This document shows, piece by piece, positions 22,786 to 34,053 of a DNA stretch of 64,000 bases; positions within the stretch are counted from its first letter, which is position 1; each line of letters opens with the position of its first letter. This DNA comes from Isoetes taiwanensis (lineage: Eukaryota > Streptophyta > Lycopodiopsida > Isoetales > Isoetaceae). Under the pieces are notes generated by a model. It ran no database searches. It was given only the letters and a program-made list of their open reading frames with translations, and was not told the DNA's origin. A program made the position numbers and the translations under genes. The stretch is taken from positions 248,001 through 312,000 of the forward strand of contig JAJEKV010000297.1 in NCBI GenBank assembly GCA_021234155.1, read 5' to 3'.

Positions 22786-23360
22786 TTACAATGCTAATAG
22801 ATGTTTGGTTTGTGTACCTGTCGAAAGCTTATCACCTGGATTAAAAAACCCCGCCCTTTCAGGTTTTCGAGGAAAAACCCTAGTGATAAGCCTTCGGTAA
22901 GGGGCTTGGACAAACGTAAGGCTGAAAAATTGCTCCCAAAAAACCCACAAATGGAGAAGTCGAAACTGTTGTTGCTTGCCAACCTGTACCTGCACATCAC
23001 CAACACTAGAACAAATGTGTGAAAAAACAAATCTCCCAAAGTTGAGGGGCTGATCACGCGTGCCACGCGACAACAAAAGAAAAACCTCTTCAAATAGAGG
23101 GGCTGGTCACGTGTGCCAGGCGACAAATACATTAAACAATTAAAGGGGAGGGGGGGGGGAGGGTGGGTTTTAAAGAATAGAGAAAGGTACTGCTGAGAGA
23201 GAAGAGGAAGCGCCGATGAGATGTTGATGAAGAACCTTGCCTAATATAACGATCTCCCAACCAGAGAAAGCATGCAATGCACGCATGCGAGACATGCATG
23301 CTCGCCCTCTCTAGAATCTCGATCCGATGGCTCGGATCGATATAATTGCAGGCATTCTAG
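22786..23360 (-). mobile_element. LINE-B copy 4, 5' UTR fused to 3' UTR (internal deletion)
   Basis: Reading the minus strand from 23360, the LINE-B 5' UTR block (CTAGAATGCC, ATCGATCCGAGCCATCGGAT) is followed by the GTTCTTCATC block. Two units of GATCAGCCCCTC...GAGG and the TTCTAGTGTTGGTGATGTGC block follow, all shared with 14652-15350. Within about 250 bases the sequence becomes the LINE-B 3' UTR motif (TTTTTCCTCGAAAACC, then GGGGTTTTTTAATCC). All coding sequence is missing, so this is a short non-autonomous derivative carrying both ends. Confidence 0.65.
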
Positions 23361-23364
23361 TTTG

Positions 23365-24190
23365 GTAGATGGCGGATGTCACTATTTTTCTCTTCTGCTC
23401 CATATTCTAAACAAGGTGCACCTTGGACTACCACAGTCGTCGAATCCATCGATCCTATGGCCCAGATCGTATGTTCACCTCCTGGCACCTCTCCGTTCGC
23501 CTTATGGTCATTTATGATTGGGGGCACCTATGATTTTAAAGTATAAAATATGAGTTCGCCTAAGGTTTTGATAGAATATCGAGCTTCTATACGGCTTTGC
23601 CTAAGGTTTAGAATATGAAATATGGGAGCTTGAATAACTCAGTGTTCTAATGAGACTATTTTGACAAACATAACCAATAAGCTAACATGATTATTTTTTA
23701 TTTTAAATCTTTTTTTTTTTTAATTTTAAATCTTTTTTTTTTTTTTATAACAATCCACTCAATTGTTTTTGAAAAATGGTCTATGGTTTCAGGAATTGTC
23801 ATTTTTACATCCATATCAAATCCCCTTAGAACCCCCTATTATTGTCCTACATATTAATACTAGCACTAGAACACTATAATGTTGTAAGTAACACCCTCCC
23901 TCAAGTATAAGGCTTGACATGATATGATATAATATGATAAACCAGATGCAATGTGATGAAAAACATTGGTCGTTGCAACAAAATGGCTATTTGCTATTTG
24001 AATAGTAAGAATGCAGGGCAAGTCTTAATGACAGATTCACATCACGTTGGAATTTACATACTTGTACAAAATATTTATGCTGCATAGAATTATGTATGTT
24101 ATCTGAATATATAGGGACTTAGATATACAAACTCCTACAAGTATTGCATTCATTAGCTTTGTTTAATGGGGCATGTTGTTTATGGTGACA
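23365..24190. other. No feature recognised
   Basis: AT-rich sequence with T-runs at 23705-23750. A weak echo of the LINE-B 5' block (CGAATCCATCGATCC) is present near 23440. Confidence 0.35.
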
Positions 24191-24195
24191 TATTA

Positions 24196-24566
24196 GGCTG
24201 AGATTCCACTGCCGGAAGCGGTAATTAACTCTGTGGCATCAAATGCCATAAACCTAAACTACCATAGCCAGATACATATGATTCCACTACGGCAAAGGCA
24301 ATTGTTGCACAAAAAATCTCTTCCGTTAGTCTGATTCGTGGCAAGATCTGGAGAGGGGTAACTGTTTCTGGTGCAAAAGGCCGGGAGGATTCCCCTGACA
24401 GTTAATCGAATTTTTATAGTGTACACATCATCTTCCAAAGCAAAACCCAATGCTTAATTGCCGATGTTAGTGGAATCAGAGAAAACAACGGAAGTTTTAA
24501 ATCATTCAACTGGATTGGTCAGCTTCTAACTTCCAGTCATCAATTGACGCCAGTGGAATCTCACCC
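24196..24566. mobile_element. Tourist-type MITE (PIF/Harbinger) with TTA duplication
   Basis: The 371-bp element starts GGCTGAGATTCCACTG and ends CAGTGGAATCTCACCC, a 16-bp inverted repeat with one mismatch. It is flanked by TTA at 24193-24195 and 24567-24569. The TTA/TAA duplication and GG start are diagnostic of Tourist MITEs moved by PIF/Harbinger transposases. There is no coding capacity. Internal GATTCCACTACGG and TTAGTGGAATC copies suggest subterminal repeats. Confidence 0.82.
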
Positions 24567-24569
24567 TTA

Positions 24570-25485
24570 GTTTTGCTTTTGCTTTTTTTAAAACATAAAG
24601 ATAAAGCCCATTGCATCCAAAATATTGCAAGTGCACTTACCAAGTTTTCATAATGTCATATACAGTCACACTTGTTTTTTATTTTTTTAATAACACAAAC
24701 CATTACATCTAACACTTTTATCATTACCCCTCCCTGGAAACCCCCTTTGGTTTGGGTGCATATTCATACGGGAGGTGACATAGGGCAGCCCTTTTTGTAC
24801 TCACTAAAATAATATAATACATGTATCAAGTCAATACCATTTAGTACATTTTTTGAAACCTTATAGTATTTTGCAAGCCTCCCTATACAGTATACCCCAA
24901 CTTGTACGAGCATACCCCACAAACGAGAATTGCTATCTGTGGTCTAGATCGAGGAATAACTTGCAAATATTCCCATCTAATAGCTCTCAATGTCCGGAGT
25001 CATCCCCCATATGAATATGCATCCAAATAAAAATGGATTTTAGAGAGAATTATTATGTTGTATGACTCTGTTGTTATAAAAAAATCGATCCATATTGGGC
25101 CTTAAATAAGGCATTGAAAATACAACTATAACAAATATAATGTGTGAATTAGCAATTTATTAACAATAGAAAATATTTAGGGCATAAACCTAGTCTACAA
25201 GTCTATGTTCTTCCCATAAGATCTTCGTCTGCTATTTTTTGCCAAGGCTTTCTTGTTATGGTGTATCACTGCACTTCAACAATAGGACCAGACATGTCTA
25301 GCCAGTGATTCAATAAGGCTTTCTTGTTATGGTGTATCACTACACTTCAACAATAGGACTATACATGCCTAGCCAATGGTTAAATAGCTTGTGAAAAGAT
25401 ATTTTCCCATAATTAGGTATTAGTGAATGTGGATGCATGTAATCACTAAATATAAAGCCAATGTGAGTGATTGCAATACCTTACT
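24570..25485. other. No gene; one tandem duplication
   Basis: Only the 71-bp duplication at 25244-25385 stands out. The rest is unassigned AT-rich DNA. Confidence 0.4.
25244..25385. repeat. Two-unit 71-bp tandem duplication
   Basis: Adjacent copies start AAGGCTTTCTTGTTATGGTG at 25244 and 25315 and differ at only a few positions, so the duplication is fairly recent. Confidence 0.85.
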
Positions 25486-25490
25486 AATAA

Positions 25491-25635
25491 TAGAATAGAA
25501 TAGAATAGAATAGAATAGAATAGAATAGAATAGAATAGAATAGAATAGAATAGAATAGAATAGAATAGAATAGAATAGAATAGAATAGAATAGAATAGAA
25601 TAGAATAGAATAGAATAGAATAGAATAGAATAGAA
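25491..25635. repeat. (TAGAA)29 pentanucleotide microsatellite
   Basis: About 29 uninterrupted TAGAA units sit exactly where the 3' tail of the adjoining minus-strand LINE-B fragment belongs. Other LINE-B copies have only one to five units, so the tail has probably expanded here by slippage. Confidence 0.95.
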
Positions 25636-26140
25636 CAGAGTTTCTATCGTCCATGGAGACCAATTGGCCTATGGTACCCAAACAAGAGGCACAACAAGCG
25701 TATTACCGTCCGGTTTAAAAAAAACCCCTCCCTGCCCTAAAGGGTTGTTTGGGGAAAAAACTGTGACAGGAATAGGTTTGCTGTCAAACTGTACAAATAC
25801 AAATACAAATATATATCATGGGGGGCAGAAATATGTACATGTATCAAGTAAGTGCTCGAGGACCAAGCTTATCTCGTTGATCCATGATCTCTTGAATGTA
25901 TGAGCCCAACCTCCAACCGAGCTCGTGCTCAGCATCTCATGCAGGGGCTGGCCAAGACGGACCAACTCAGCATAGCATATCTGAATGTCATCATATGTCG
26001 AACAACTCTGAAGGGTATGGCATTCGTCTTCCACAGCTCCAACCTGGCAGACTGATGCAGCTCCCCAATCCATCTCCCTGTATCATGGGACAACAATCCG
26101 AAGAATTTGTATGCTTAGGTTCTCGCTTGGCAGATAATTT
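25636..26140 (-). mobile_element. LINE-B copy 5, 3'-end fragment
   Basis: This minus-strand, 5'-truncated copy contains the ORF2 C-terminus (CQVGAVEDECHTLQSC, then LVRLGQPLHEMLSTSSVG and a stop after CPP). It also has the 3' UTR with a diverged hairpin (25735-25754) and the conserved GGTCTCCATGGACG end. It matches the copies at 10837 and 14695 at the protein level. Confidence 0.85.
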
Positions 26141-26289
26141 TCTCCATTGAAAATTTCCATGTCATGGAGGCAGGAGAGTATTCTAATCTTCTTGTTGGTG
26201 AAAGAACTGCAAGGGGGAATTTAGCTTTGATACTAACAATGGTAATATCTTGAATGACTGACCAATTGCTTGCAAACAATGATGGCTAA

Positions 26290-27740
26290 CCAGTGAACCT
26301 GATTTTGCAAATGATTGTGAGGCTAATAGTCAATTCGAACCAGCGGAGAATTGGAATCTTTTTGTTGATGAAAGAACTACAAAATTGTGAAGAGGAATTT
26401 CGATTTAACACTCGGTTTAATGTTTGTAATGCTACCAGTGAATCAGAACCACCAAAGAAATCCAATCTTGAAGAAAGATGTGATAATTTTGAGGCAGCTT
26501 GTAATTTACTTACAGCTTTTAATAAGTGCTTTAAAACTGCTTTTTCATGTTATACATTCTTGAACCTCTGGAATGCTAATTGTTTTAAAGGTGGTGTTAT
26601 CTAACTTTGTTAATGCTTATTTATTTACTTTACCATGCTTATAATGCTTCTGATTTTAATGCAGGTTTCATTTTATGAGAGATTTTGAAGAGAGTATCCA
26701 AAATTTGAAGTCTCTTTTTCAGTTTTCCATGCACTGAAATCTAGCTTTGTAAGGAATTTGAAGGATAGGAGATGTATTGCTGTGTTTATCACATGAGGTT
26801 AGATTATGTTAGACATGCAATTACCAAGATGAGGTTGGATAAAAAGATTCATGGAACAGAATGTAATTGTATGTGTGTTGTATATGGTCCTGGCCTTAAA
26901 TATGAAGCCAAATTGATGACATATAACTCATCAAGTGATATGTGGAGGTCATTGGTTTGTGCCAAGGACATATCAGACAAATGGTATCAACATAATTGCA
27001 TACTACTGAAATGCAATTCTTGTGCTCCTTCCAAATTGCCTATCTGTTCAAAAGAATTGAATAGACATGCTGCTCACACAGTTGACTGGAAGACATTTGA
27101 TAGAGTAAACACCTGTTGTATTATCTACTTTAGTATGCTATTGTATTTCAGATTATTTCATACTCAATACTAAATAAGTTTTATGGAAAATTACAAGTGT
27201 TTGAACCATCTAATGAACCTAATGGAAAAGGAGGTTTGAAAGTAGTACCAAAACCAATTGTTAAGATCGTGTACAAGACAAGTACTACTATTGATGTCTT
27301 GGAGCATGCAAAGAACGTGCTGACAGATTTTTCTCCCACAATTATGAAGCTAGATGGTGGGCTAAACAATTTAGGGACTGCTTAGCCACTTTTCCAAAAG
27401 GCACAGTTGTATCAGTAATAGACTTTACTGAGAATTACACATTAAAAATACAGCAAGAGATCCAAAGTTTGCGTTGGACGAATGATCAATGCACAATACT
27501 GGTGCACATCACATACAGACATGCAACTGCTGCATAGGTTCAAGAGAATTGTGTAAGTAAATGTGAGAGGAACATAATCAAGGAGACTCACTTCTATGTT
27601 TCAGATGACAAAGAACATGATACTCTTTTTGTCCAACATTGCCTTAATAAGCATGCTCAGTTTCTATCCAACATTGCCTTAATAAGCATGCTCAGTTTCT
27701 ATCCAACATTGCCTTAATAAGCATGCTTAGTTTTTGTAAA
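26290..27740 (+). pseudogene. Unnamed transposase-like family, copy 1
   Basis: A multi-frame plus-strand reading gives FEAACNLLTAFNKCFK, a probable intron ending TTTTAATGCAG at 26665, then YPKFEVSFSVFHALKSSF and KDRRC. HMRLDYVRHAITKMRLDKK and a Cys cluster (ECNCMCVVY, KCNSCAPSKLPIC) follow near 26800-27050. The core is DFTENYTLKIQQEIQSLRW (about 27422) followed by HITYRHA and THFYVSDDKEHDTLF. The same order of motifs occurs in the copy at 31640-36130. I recall this arrangement from uncharacterised transposon-related proteins of plants and invertebrates but cannot name the superfamily. The acidic D..EN core could be part of a DDE active site, which is an inference. Frameshifts, stops and a 35-bp triplication break the gene. 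Confidence 0.6.
27632..27736. repeat. 35-bp tandem triplication
   Basis: Three units starting TCCAACATTGCCTTAATAAG lie at 27632, 27667 and 27702. The period is not a multiple of three, so it destroys the transposase-like reading frame in which it lies. Confidence 0.9.
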
Positions 27741-27744
27741 GCCT

Positions 27745-28610
27745 TTCTTTCCTCTTCATCTTCAACAAGATTTTAAGAGTAGCCAAACGAGGATCAAATT
27801 TACAATGATGATGTCGATCTTGGTGAGAATAGAGGATATCAATATAACGGGTCTAACGGGTGGTTAAGGTATCAATATAATTAGTCTTGCCTTATAAGTA
27901 TGACGGCACAAGTCATATTGGGATGGCAACATCATTGTCCATTTCAACAGTGGTATTTTTAAGAGCTAGAGAGGATCTAGAAAATGAGCAATGTTATTAT
28001 ACCACTAGTTAGATGTGACTCGTTAGATAGTGTAAGAACAAAGACAAAAGGGTATTATGAAAGTGGGGATAGAGATGGGGCTATCTATAGCCTAATTAAA
28101 AACAAATTAGTGAAAGATGGTCCAAACAGAAACAAACAACAAGTGTTGTGAGTGAGACAAAGGAAAGATTATATGTCTTGATAGATGTGAAAGGTCATAT
28201 GTGATCAGGGCCACAATGTTAGACAAATGGCACACTCTATTCTGATTTTACTAAAAATCACCATGGAGGAGCAGGTGAGGAATTAGACGAAGAGAACTGA
28301 GCAGGATCAGAAGAAAGTGCAGTTTGTTTGATATGTAGAATGAGACATGCAATCAGAGCTAAAAGAGCAAAACATAGGCTTGTCCAAATGAGGTGTTTTT
28401 GCATGTAGAGTCTCAAATCTTCTATGGTAAATAAAGGGAAAATGATTTGAAAATCAAAGCCATATATTTTAGAATCTAGCATGTAAAGGAAATTAGGTGG
28501 TCCACAACACACCCTAAATTTTGGACTATATATTTTGGACCCACTAAGTTTTTAAAAGGCAAAACGGGGGTGGTCCAGCCCTAAAGCCGGGGCCCCGGCT
28601 TTGGACATGG
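27745..28610. other. No feature recognised
   Basis: The sequence contains no supportable gene or repeat. Part of it could be the 3' region of the transposase-like element before it, but no element end was found. Confidence 0.35.
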
Positions 28611-28617
28611 GCCGGCT

Positions 28618-28902
28618 ATGGCTATGGCAATGCCGGACTTGAAGAAGAAACAAACGCGGTTTTGGGTGCCAGTTGGGGTCAAAATAGAGCAGAAACTTTC
28701 GAGGCCTAGTTCGCAGGATAAAACGGCACAAAAAACAGGTTCGGAACTAACCATAGATTCTTTTAAATCGCCGAAAGAGGATAAGGGAATGATCCAATCC
28801 AGAGCCATGGATATGGCGGACTTAAGTTTTACGCAAGCGTATTTGATAAGTGGATCGGAGAATTTAGGTAGCAGAAAGCCTCTGACTCTGCGATTCACAT
28901 GA
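28618..28902 (+). CDS. Hypothetical ORF, 94 residues
   Basis: The ORF opens with ATGGCTATGGCAATGCC and encodes a Lys/Ser-rich polypeptide without a recognisable domain. A second open stretch at 29122-29430 encodes an Arg-rich start (PPRRSSRLNRRKGR). They might be pieces of one gene. I cannot assign a function, and chance ORFs are quite possible. Confidence 0.2.
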   Translation: MAMAMPDLKKKQTRFWVPVGVKIEQKLSRPSSQDKTAQKTGSELTIDSFKSPKEDKGMIQSRAMDMADLSFTQAYLISGSENLGSRKPLTLRFT

Positions 28903-29424
28903 ATCGACCACGCCAATCAAAAAATACAATATTAAAATCAGCTGTTTTCATTCTCAGAGTACTTAAAAAAGAACAGGGTGGGACTTGTTCAGTTCTTGGA
29001 TTAAAAAAATGCTGGTAGAAACTGCCTGGCAATGCAGCGATGCACCCACTTTGTGGGTTTGCTTGGGAAGGAAGTTTTCTCGCATTAATTCAAAGGGGCA
29101 AGGATCGCCCAGAATGGAAAATTGGGCGAAAACGAGAGCCCACCAAGAAGAAGCAGCAGATTAAACCGCCGGAAAGGCAGATTAAACTGGGGATTAAGAG
29201 TCGCAGGTGCGAAGAATGTAAAAATTGGAGACAGGGCATATCCTATTCGTGGCTGTGGGGTCTTCAATCAAGCGGAAAAAGAAACCGGTGTGTCAGGCTC
29301 CGTTCTTGGTTTGCCGGAGACCACGACATTTTTAATCATTGCCCAATGGGCCCATCATGGCCATGCCATGGTATCATGGCCATGCCATGGTTTTCTTTAT
29401 TATTTTTACTTTTATTTCTTTTTA

Positions 29425-29770
29425 GGGTGATTTTCCACTAAGAGTTATGTCTCATATTTTAGTCATTTCTATTGGGCCACATGGGCCACATAAGCAAATA
29501 AAAAACAACTGATCAAATGATTTTTTTACTTTTAAAAATAAGACATGTGCATTTAGGTTTAGATAGGTTCGGTTCCTCCTTTTAACGGGAATGAAGTCTT
29601 ATTTTATACCGGGGGATTTCCCCGGTACCCCCGGTATAAAATAAGACAGTGTCACATATGTTAAAAAATATCATTAAAATAAGACACGTCCTTTTTTTGG
29701 GGGGGGTTTTCCATTAGCATTTTTGATGGTGTCTTATTTTATGACACCTTATAGTGAAAAACCAACTTCA
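29425..29770. mobile_element. Probable Tourist-like MITE with a central palindrome
   Basis: The left end TTA|GGGTGATTTTCCACTA resembles the ends of the Tourist MITE at 24196. The right end (TATAGTGAAAAACC, about 29755-29768) is a degenerate inverted copy. Inside are six copies of TCTTATTTTA or its complement. A perfect 20-bp inverted repeat lies at 29596-29615 and 29628-29647. A related right end (TAGTAGAAAATCACCC|TTA) is present at 43966-43984. Confidence 0.5.
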
Positions 29771-30133
29771 ATTCTATGTGTCGTATTTTTTGGGTTGCCC
29801 CTAAGGGGGCAAATCCTTGTTTATGTGGGTTTATGGCATATTCCAAGTATATGCCAGTATATACATGGGATATGCCAATGACTGCTAAAAACACACTGTT
29901 GGCCGTAAACTAGCGGTCATTTATGTTGCAGGGAAGCCCCTCTCGAAACCGGTTAACTGGTTCTAATTTTGGTGTTCTAATCTGTAGCTCCAAAACACTC
30001 CAAAACGTCGGAACATCTCTTCCAGCGCAACAGATTGCTTGTCGTACCTGTTATAGATCCTAAGATCCACCTTCCTCCCAATCGGAACTCCATCCATATA
30101 GACTTTCACATTTAGAATGATCGGCCCTGTTCT

Positions 30134-31097
30134 GCAGAAACAAAGGGGAAAAGGGCTGTTGATCTTGGTGGTGGATCTCTTGCAAGGGAGCAGGTTGCTG
30201 ATAACTATCGTGAGTATGCAGCTTTCTTTGACAAACCAGCGCAGATCACCATGAAAGAGCGAGTGCCCAAGCTTGTAGATACCTTCTATAATCTGGTAAC
30301 AGATATTTATGAGTGGGGTTGGGGCCAAAGCTTTCATTTTTCTCCGGCAGTATCTGGCAAGTCTCATAAAGAAGAAACACATTTGCATGAAGAAAAGGTT
30401 GCGGATCCGCTAAAACTGAAGCCTGGAATGAACGTGTTGATGCTGATTGTGGCGTCGATGGACCTATGAGGGCGATTGCTAGTCATTCTCGAGCACATGT
30501 GGTGGGGATTACTATCAACGACTACCGGGTAGCAAGAGCTAGAAGTCATAATAAAGGCTCGGTTAGATAACCTCTGTGGCGTTATTTGTGGCAATTTTTG
30601 AGTATGCCTTTCCCGGATAACTCTTTTGATGCGACTTATTCCATAGAGGCAACATGTCATGCACCTCGGCTAAAAAGATGTTTATCTTTGAGATCTATAG
30701 TGGTTTTAAAGCACAGGCATTTGTATGTAACTTATGAATGGGTCACCACTCCTAAGTATAATCTTTTGATGATCTTTGAGCATAGGGAGATCATCCATGG
30801 CATTGAGCACGGTGATGCCTTGCTGTATTAAGGAGCTTCGGTCGGGTTGGTGCTATTGCCAAAGAAGTGGGTTTTGAGGTTACGGAGGGCGAGATTTAGC
30901 TCTCCCCGCTTTGCCATGGTGGAAATATTTGCAAATGGGAAAGCTTTCATATTATAGGAATCATGTGGTAATTGCATTGCTCTCACATCAAGGTGTGGTT
31001 GAAGTTCATGAAATGTTGTTTAAGGCCGCGATTGTATCTTACCCGTGGTGGTGGGCTGGGATATTGATTCAATGCATCTTTTAGTTTGTGCATAAGC
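30134..31097 (+). pseudogene. SMT2: Sterol C24-methyltransferase 2 pseudogene
   Basis: The plus strand encodes almost the whole SMT2 catalytic region in shifting frames. It reads KGKRAVDLGGGS, VDTFYNLVTDIYEWGWGQSF (about 30266), LHEEKVADPLKLKPG and CGVDGPMRAIASHSRAHVVG (damaged AdoMet-binding motif, about 30455). FLSMPFPDNSFDATYSIEA, YVTYEWVTTPKY, HREIIHGIEHGDAL and finally an LTRGG remnant near 31040 follow. SMT2 adds the second methyl group to the sterol side chain at C24 in the plant ER. The KGKRAVDL start favours the SMT2 type over SMT1. At least five frameshifts or stops are present. Plant SMT2 genes can be intronless, so lack of introns does not prove a retrocopy. Confidence 0.88.
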
Positions 31098-31375
31098 TTG
31101 ACACTTGGGAGTTGGCGGCACTTTGGGGGGCAATGAGTGGGCTTAAGTGCCTTTGGAACAATGTTATACTTTTACCCCATTGATTGTAGTAGTTCTTTTT
31201 TGCCATTCAAGCCTATGCTTTAGTTTGCATCACATATGCGCATTATATCTCAGTTGTGGAAGGATCTGGAAATTGCCTGAGATTTACTGCTCAATTTCTG
31301 ACCCTGTTAGAGGCAAACTGTGATTGCTCTCATGACCAAACTTCAAAGGAACCAAAGTATCCCTTATCTACAGAA

Positions 31376-31397
31376 GGGTAAAAGCACGCTGTGGTGT
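31376..31397 (+). repeat. Left terminal inverted repeat of the 9.85-kb element
   Basis: GGGTAAAAGCACGCTGTGGT starts directly after the AGAA duplication. It pairs with 41206-41227 and resembles the ends of the element at 59077 (GGGTAAAAGTATGCTGGTGG). Confidence 0.85.
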
Positions 31398-31639
31398 TCC
31401 AATTCGGCTGTCCCCCCAAAATGTGGCGTTGCATCCACCACTTTTGTGGTATAAAAATATAATTATGGCACCGCTCGGCCAAGGATTATTTAAGAATAGA
31501 GTCCCAATTTGTGGGGGAAATTCTAATTTCAAAACTAAAATTCAAATTCAAATTCCTATTCTTTGGCCCCTTCTGTTTTCTTTGCCTACGATCTGTTCTT
31601 TGGCTCCCTCCCTGGCGCAAGCTCCAATCCATTGTGGAT

Positions 31640-32398
31640 ATGGATGTCAATGAGGTAATCTGTCCACAAGCCGGCATTCGAGACGAGGGAGAAACGAAGA
31701 AGAACCAAGGAACAAGAAATGTTGAAGAAAAGACGCCGGAGGAAAAGAAGAAGAGAAGAAAAATTGGAGCTTGCAAAATTGGCGTAAGGATTCGGGTTCA
31801 TCAAGAAGTGCAAGCGAAGCGCCGTATTGTCCTTAATTTGCTAACGTCTTTCCATAAGCGGACCAAAAAGAATGGAGGATATACGAAGAAAGAAATTTTA
31901 CTTGATTTTTTTGAGGGATAAAACATTGGAAAAATTCATAGGTGAAGAATTAAAGGATTTGGAAGCCAAGAGCATCGTTATAAAGGAGCTTACGGTACTC
32001 CATGCGGTATCAAACTCTCTACCAGCAATGAGCGCCTAGCGACCAAGAATAAGCTGCCTTGCAATGTCAGTACCATGCCGTCGCGATTCTCGAAACAAGT
32101 GACAAAATCAGCCGGTGAGATCTTGAAAGGTATTAAGTGTTCACCCAAGAAACCCGCAAAAGGCAAAAAAAAAAGAGGGAAGAGATCGATTACAATGGTG
32201 GGAAATGGTTTTTTTTTACAAGAGGGCTAAAAGATTCGATGCAATTTCAGGATGAACATATAGAAAAGATTCAAAAATTTTGGATTGAGAACACCGAGTG
32301 TCTCCTAACACAAAGGATGTTAGAACTAGAAGATTGGAGAGAAATGTAAGAGAAGAACATGCTGCCCACTATCCGGAGGAATCTGAGGTTAGTTTATT
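31640..32398 (+). pseudogene. Unnamed transposase-like family, copy 2, N-terminal part
   Basis: From ATG at 31640 an open, Lys/Arg-rich reading (EEKTPEEKKKRRKIGACKIG, then KKNGGYTKKEILLDFFEG) passes through frameshifts to AGEILKGIKCSPKKPAKGKK. It continues to EHIEKIQKFWIENTECLL and finally EEHAAHYPEESE before a probable donor at 32388 (GAG|GTTAGT). The last motifs resemble the region preceding the Cys cluster in relatives of this family as I remember them. The C-terminal part of the same protein lies at 34270-36130. The intervening 1.9 kb holds an unrelated minus-strand ORF remnant and the (CCA)n array and could be intron or insertion. Confidence 0.5.
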
Positions 32399-32909
32399 TA
32401 CATTATTCATGTTTTCTTAGTTATGGTGCTTAGTGTGGTGGTGCATGTGGTGGTTATTGTGTTTGTACGAGTGATTGTGGTGTCTTGTATGCGATTATGT
32501 GAATTGTGTGTAGTTGACTCTAGTGCGAAATGCAATATTTAATGTTTGGAATATTATTAGAACATGACAAATTGAGTACTCCTTTCTTTGGGTGTGTATG
32601 CAGGTCTAAAAATATTTGAGAATGATAACTAAGCGGTCACGAGATACAAATTTTTGTTGAATAAAGACAATTTTTTGTCAGATTCAAGCACAGCTCTGTT
32701 GGAAAGTATGATATATTAAAAAAAGGATCTTACAAAATTTGGCTTTACAAAATTTGGCTTTCCATTGAAAGCTCTGTACCCGAGAACTAAATTTACATGC
32801 ATGATTTCTAAGCAACAGAAATCTTTGGTATGCCCGGCTCGAACTGGTGCATCCAAAATTATTGTTTTTACGCACTAAAGCATCTAAGCTTTTGCGGTCA
32901 ACCCGTAAT

Positions 32910-33300
32910 TTAACGGGATGAGGTTTGCGGTGCTTCCTGCATCCCCCGATGGTAAGTACGCAATTCTGCCAGTAAAACCCGTTGTTGCAGAGTCAGAGCG
33001 GACAAGTGACAGAGAACAAATATACCAGCTGCCCTTGCAGCAGCATGCAACATAAGCTCATGGACCTTGTCTAAGAGCTCTCTTCCTGTCAATCTGACTT
33101 CAAGCATAGCCATTGAAGGCCCAGCATCCAGTCTGTTGTATGCCTTTAGGTTGGATTCGAAATCAGCAAAGAAGGTGGAGATTTAGGCATATCCACCTTC
33201 AGAGATTGATCACGAGCCCTATTTAACATGTGCCGAATGCCCTCCTCGCTCACCCTACAATAGCCGTAGTGATCTCTGAACATCCCTCCTACCATGTTGC
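32910..33300 (-). pseudogene. Unrecognised ORF remnant inside the transposon
   Basis: Minus-strand reading gives MVGGMFRDHYGYCRVSEEGI and then, after a frameshift, an Ala/Leu-rich helical segment (LLDKVHELMLHAAARAAGIF, LQQRVLLAELRTYHRG). It looks like genuine decayed coding sequence because it stays coherent across the frameshift, but I do not recognise it. It may be captured host sequence. Confidence 0.35.
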
Positions 33301-33579
33301 CGGAATGAACTTGTTCGAATTGGCGCGAATTGGGAATGAAACGCCAAAAATCGAGGCGTAGGAAAGGATTTAGGACCCGGATCTTTTCTAATGATTAGAA
33401 GAGGAATGTAATTATTATCAGGGTGTACGAATTTCAGAAGTGTTTATGAGAGCAGGCTAGGCAGATTTTTTATGTCAGACGAAATAGGATAAAAGTGATG
33501 TGATGTGATGGTGTGGTGTGGTGTGGGTGTGTGCATGTTAATGTATGATATGTGTGGATTCAATTTTATTTATTCTCCC

Positions 33580-34053
33580 CCCTCACCCCACCACACCCCA
33601 TCTACCCCACCACCATAGACTACCACCACATCTTTTACGGTCACCACATTACCACCATGCACACACATCCCACCACATCCCACGCCACCCCCCCCACCAC
33701 CACCACCCTCCACCACCACCACATCATACCACAATCCACAACACCACACCACACCACCACCACTACACCCCCCACCACACACCACCACGAGCATCACACC
33801 CCACCACCACACTCCACCACACCACATCCATACCACCCACACCACTACACACACCACCACCACCACCCCACCACCGGCCACCACCACCCCCCACCACCAC
33901 TCCACTACACTCCACCACCACCCCCCCACCACCACACCCCACCACCACCACAAACCACTCCACCACCCCCCCACCACCACCACTCCACCACCACCACCCC
34001 CCCACCACCACACTCCACCACCACCACACTCCACCACCCTCCACACTCCACCA
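33580..34053. repeat. (CCA)-rich low-complexity array
   Basis: Nearly 480 bp consist of CCACCACCA, CCACACCA and CCCCCCACCA words, flanked by GT-rich sequence on both sides (33490-33530 and 34055-34120). The minus strand is (TGG)-rich and could form G-quadruplexes. The His/Pro/Thr 'proteins' in all frames are artefacts. A similar array in opposite orientation is at 39701-40190. Confidence 0.95.

Noticed and set aside
29963-30388. Minus-strand 141-codon ORF
   Set aside because: It is antisense to the SMT2 pseudogene and has no domain of its own.
31165-31182. A further GGGTAAAAGTAT-like terminus (inverted) near 31170
   Set aside because: Only about 12 bases match the transposon end. There is no partner end or duplication, so it is probably chance.
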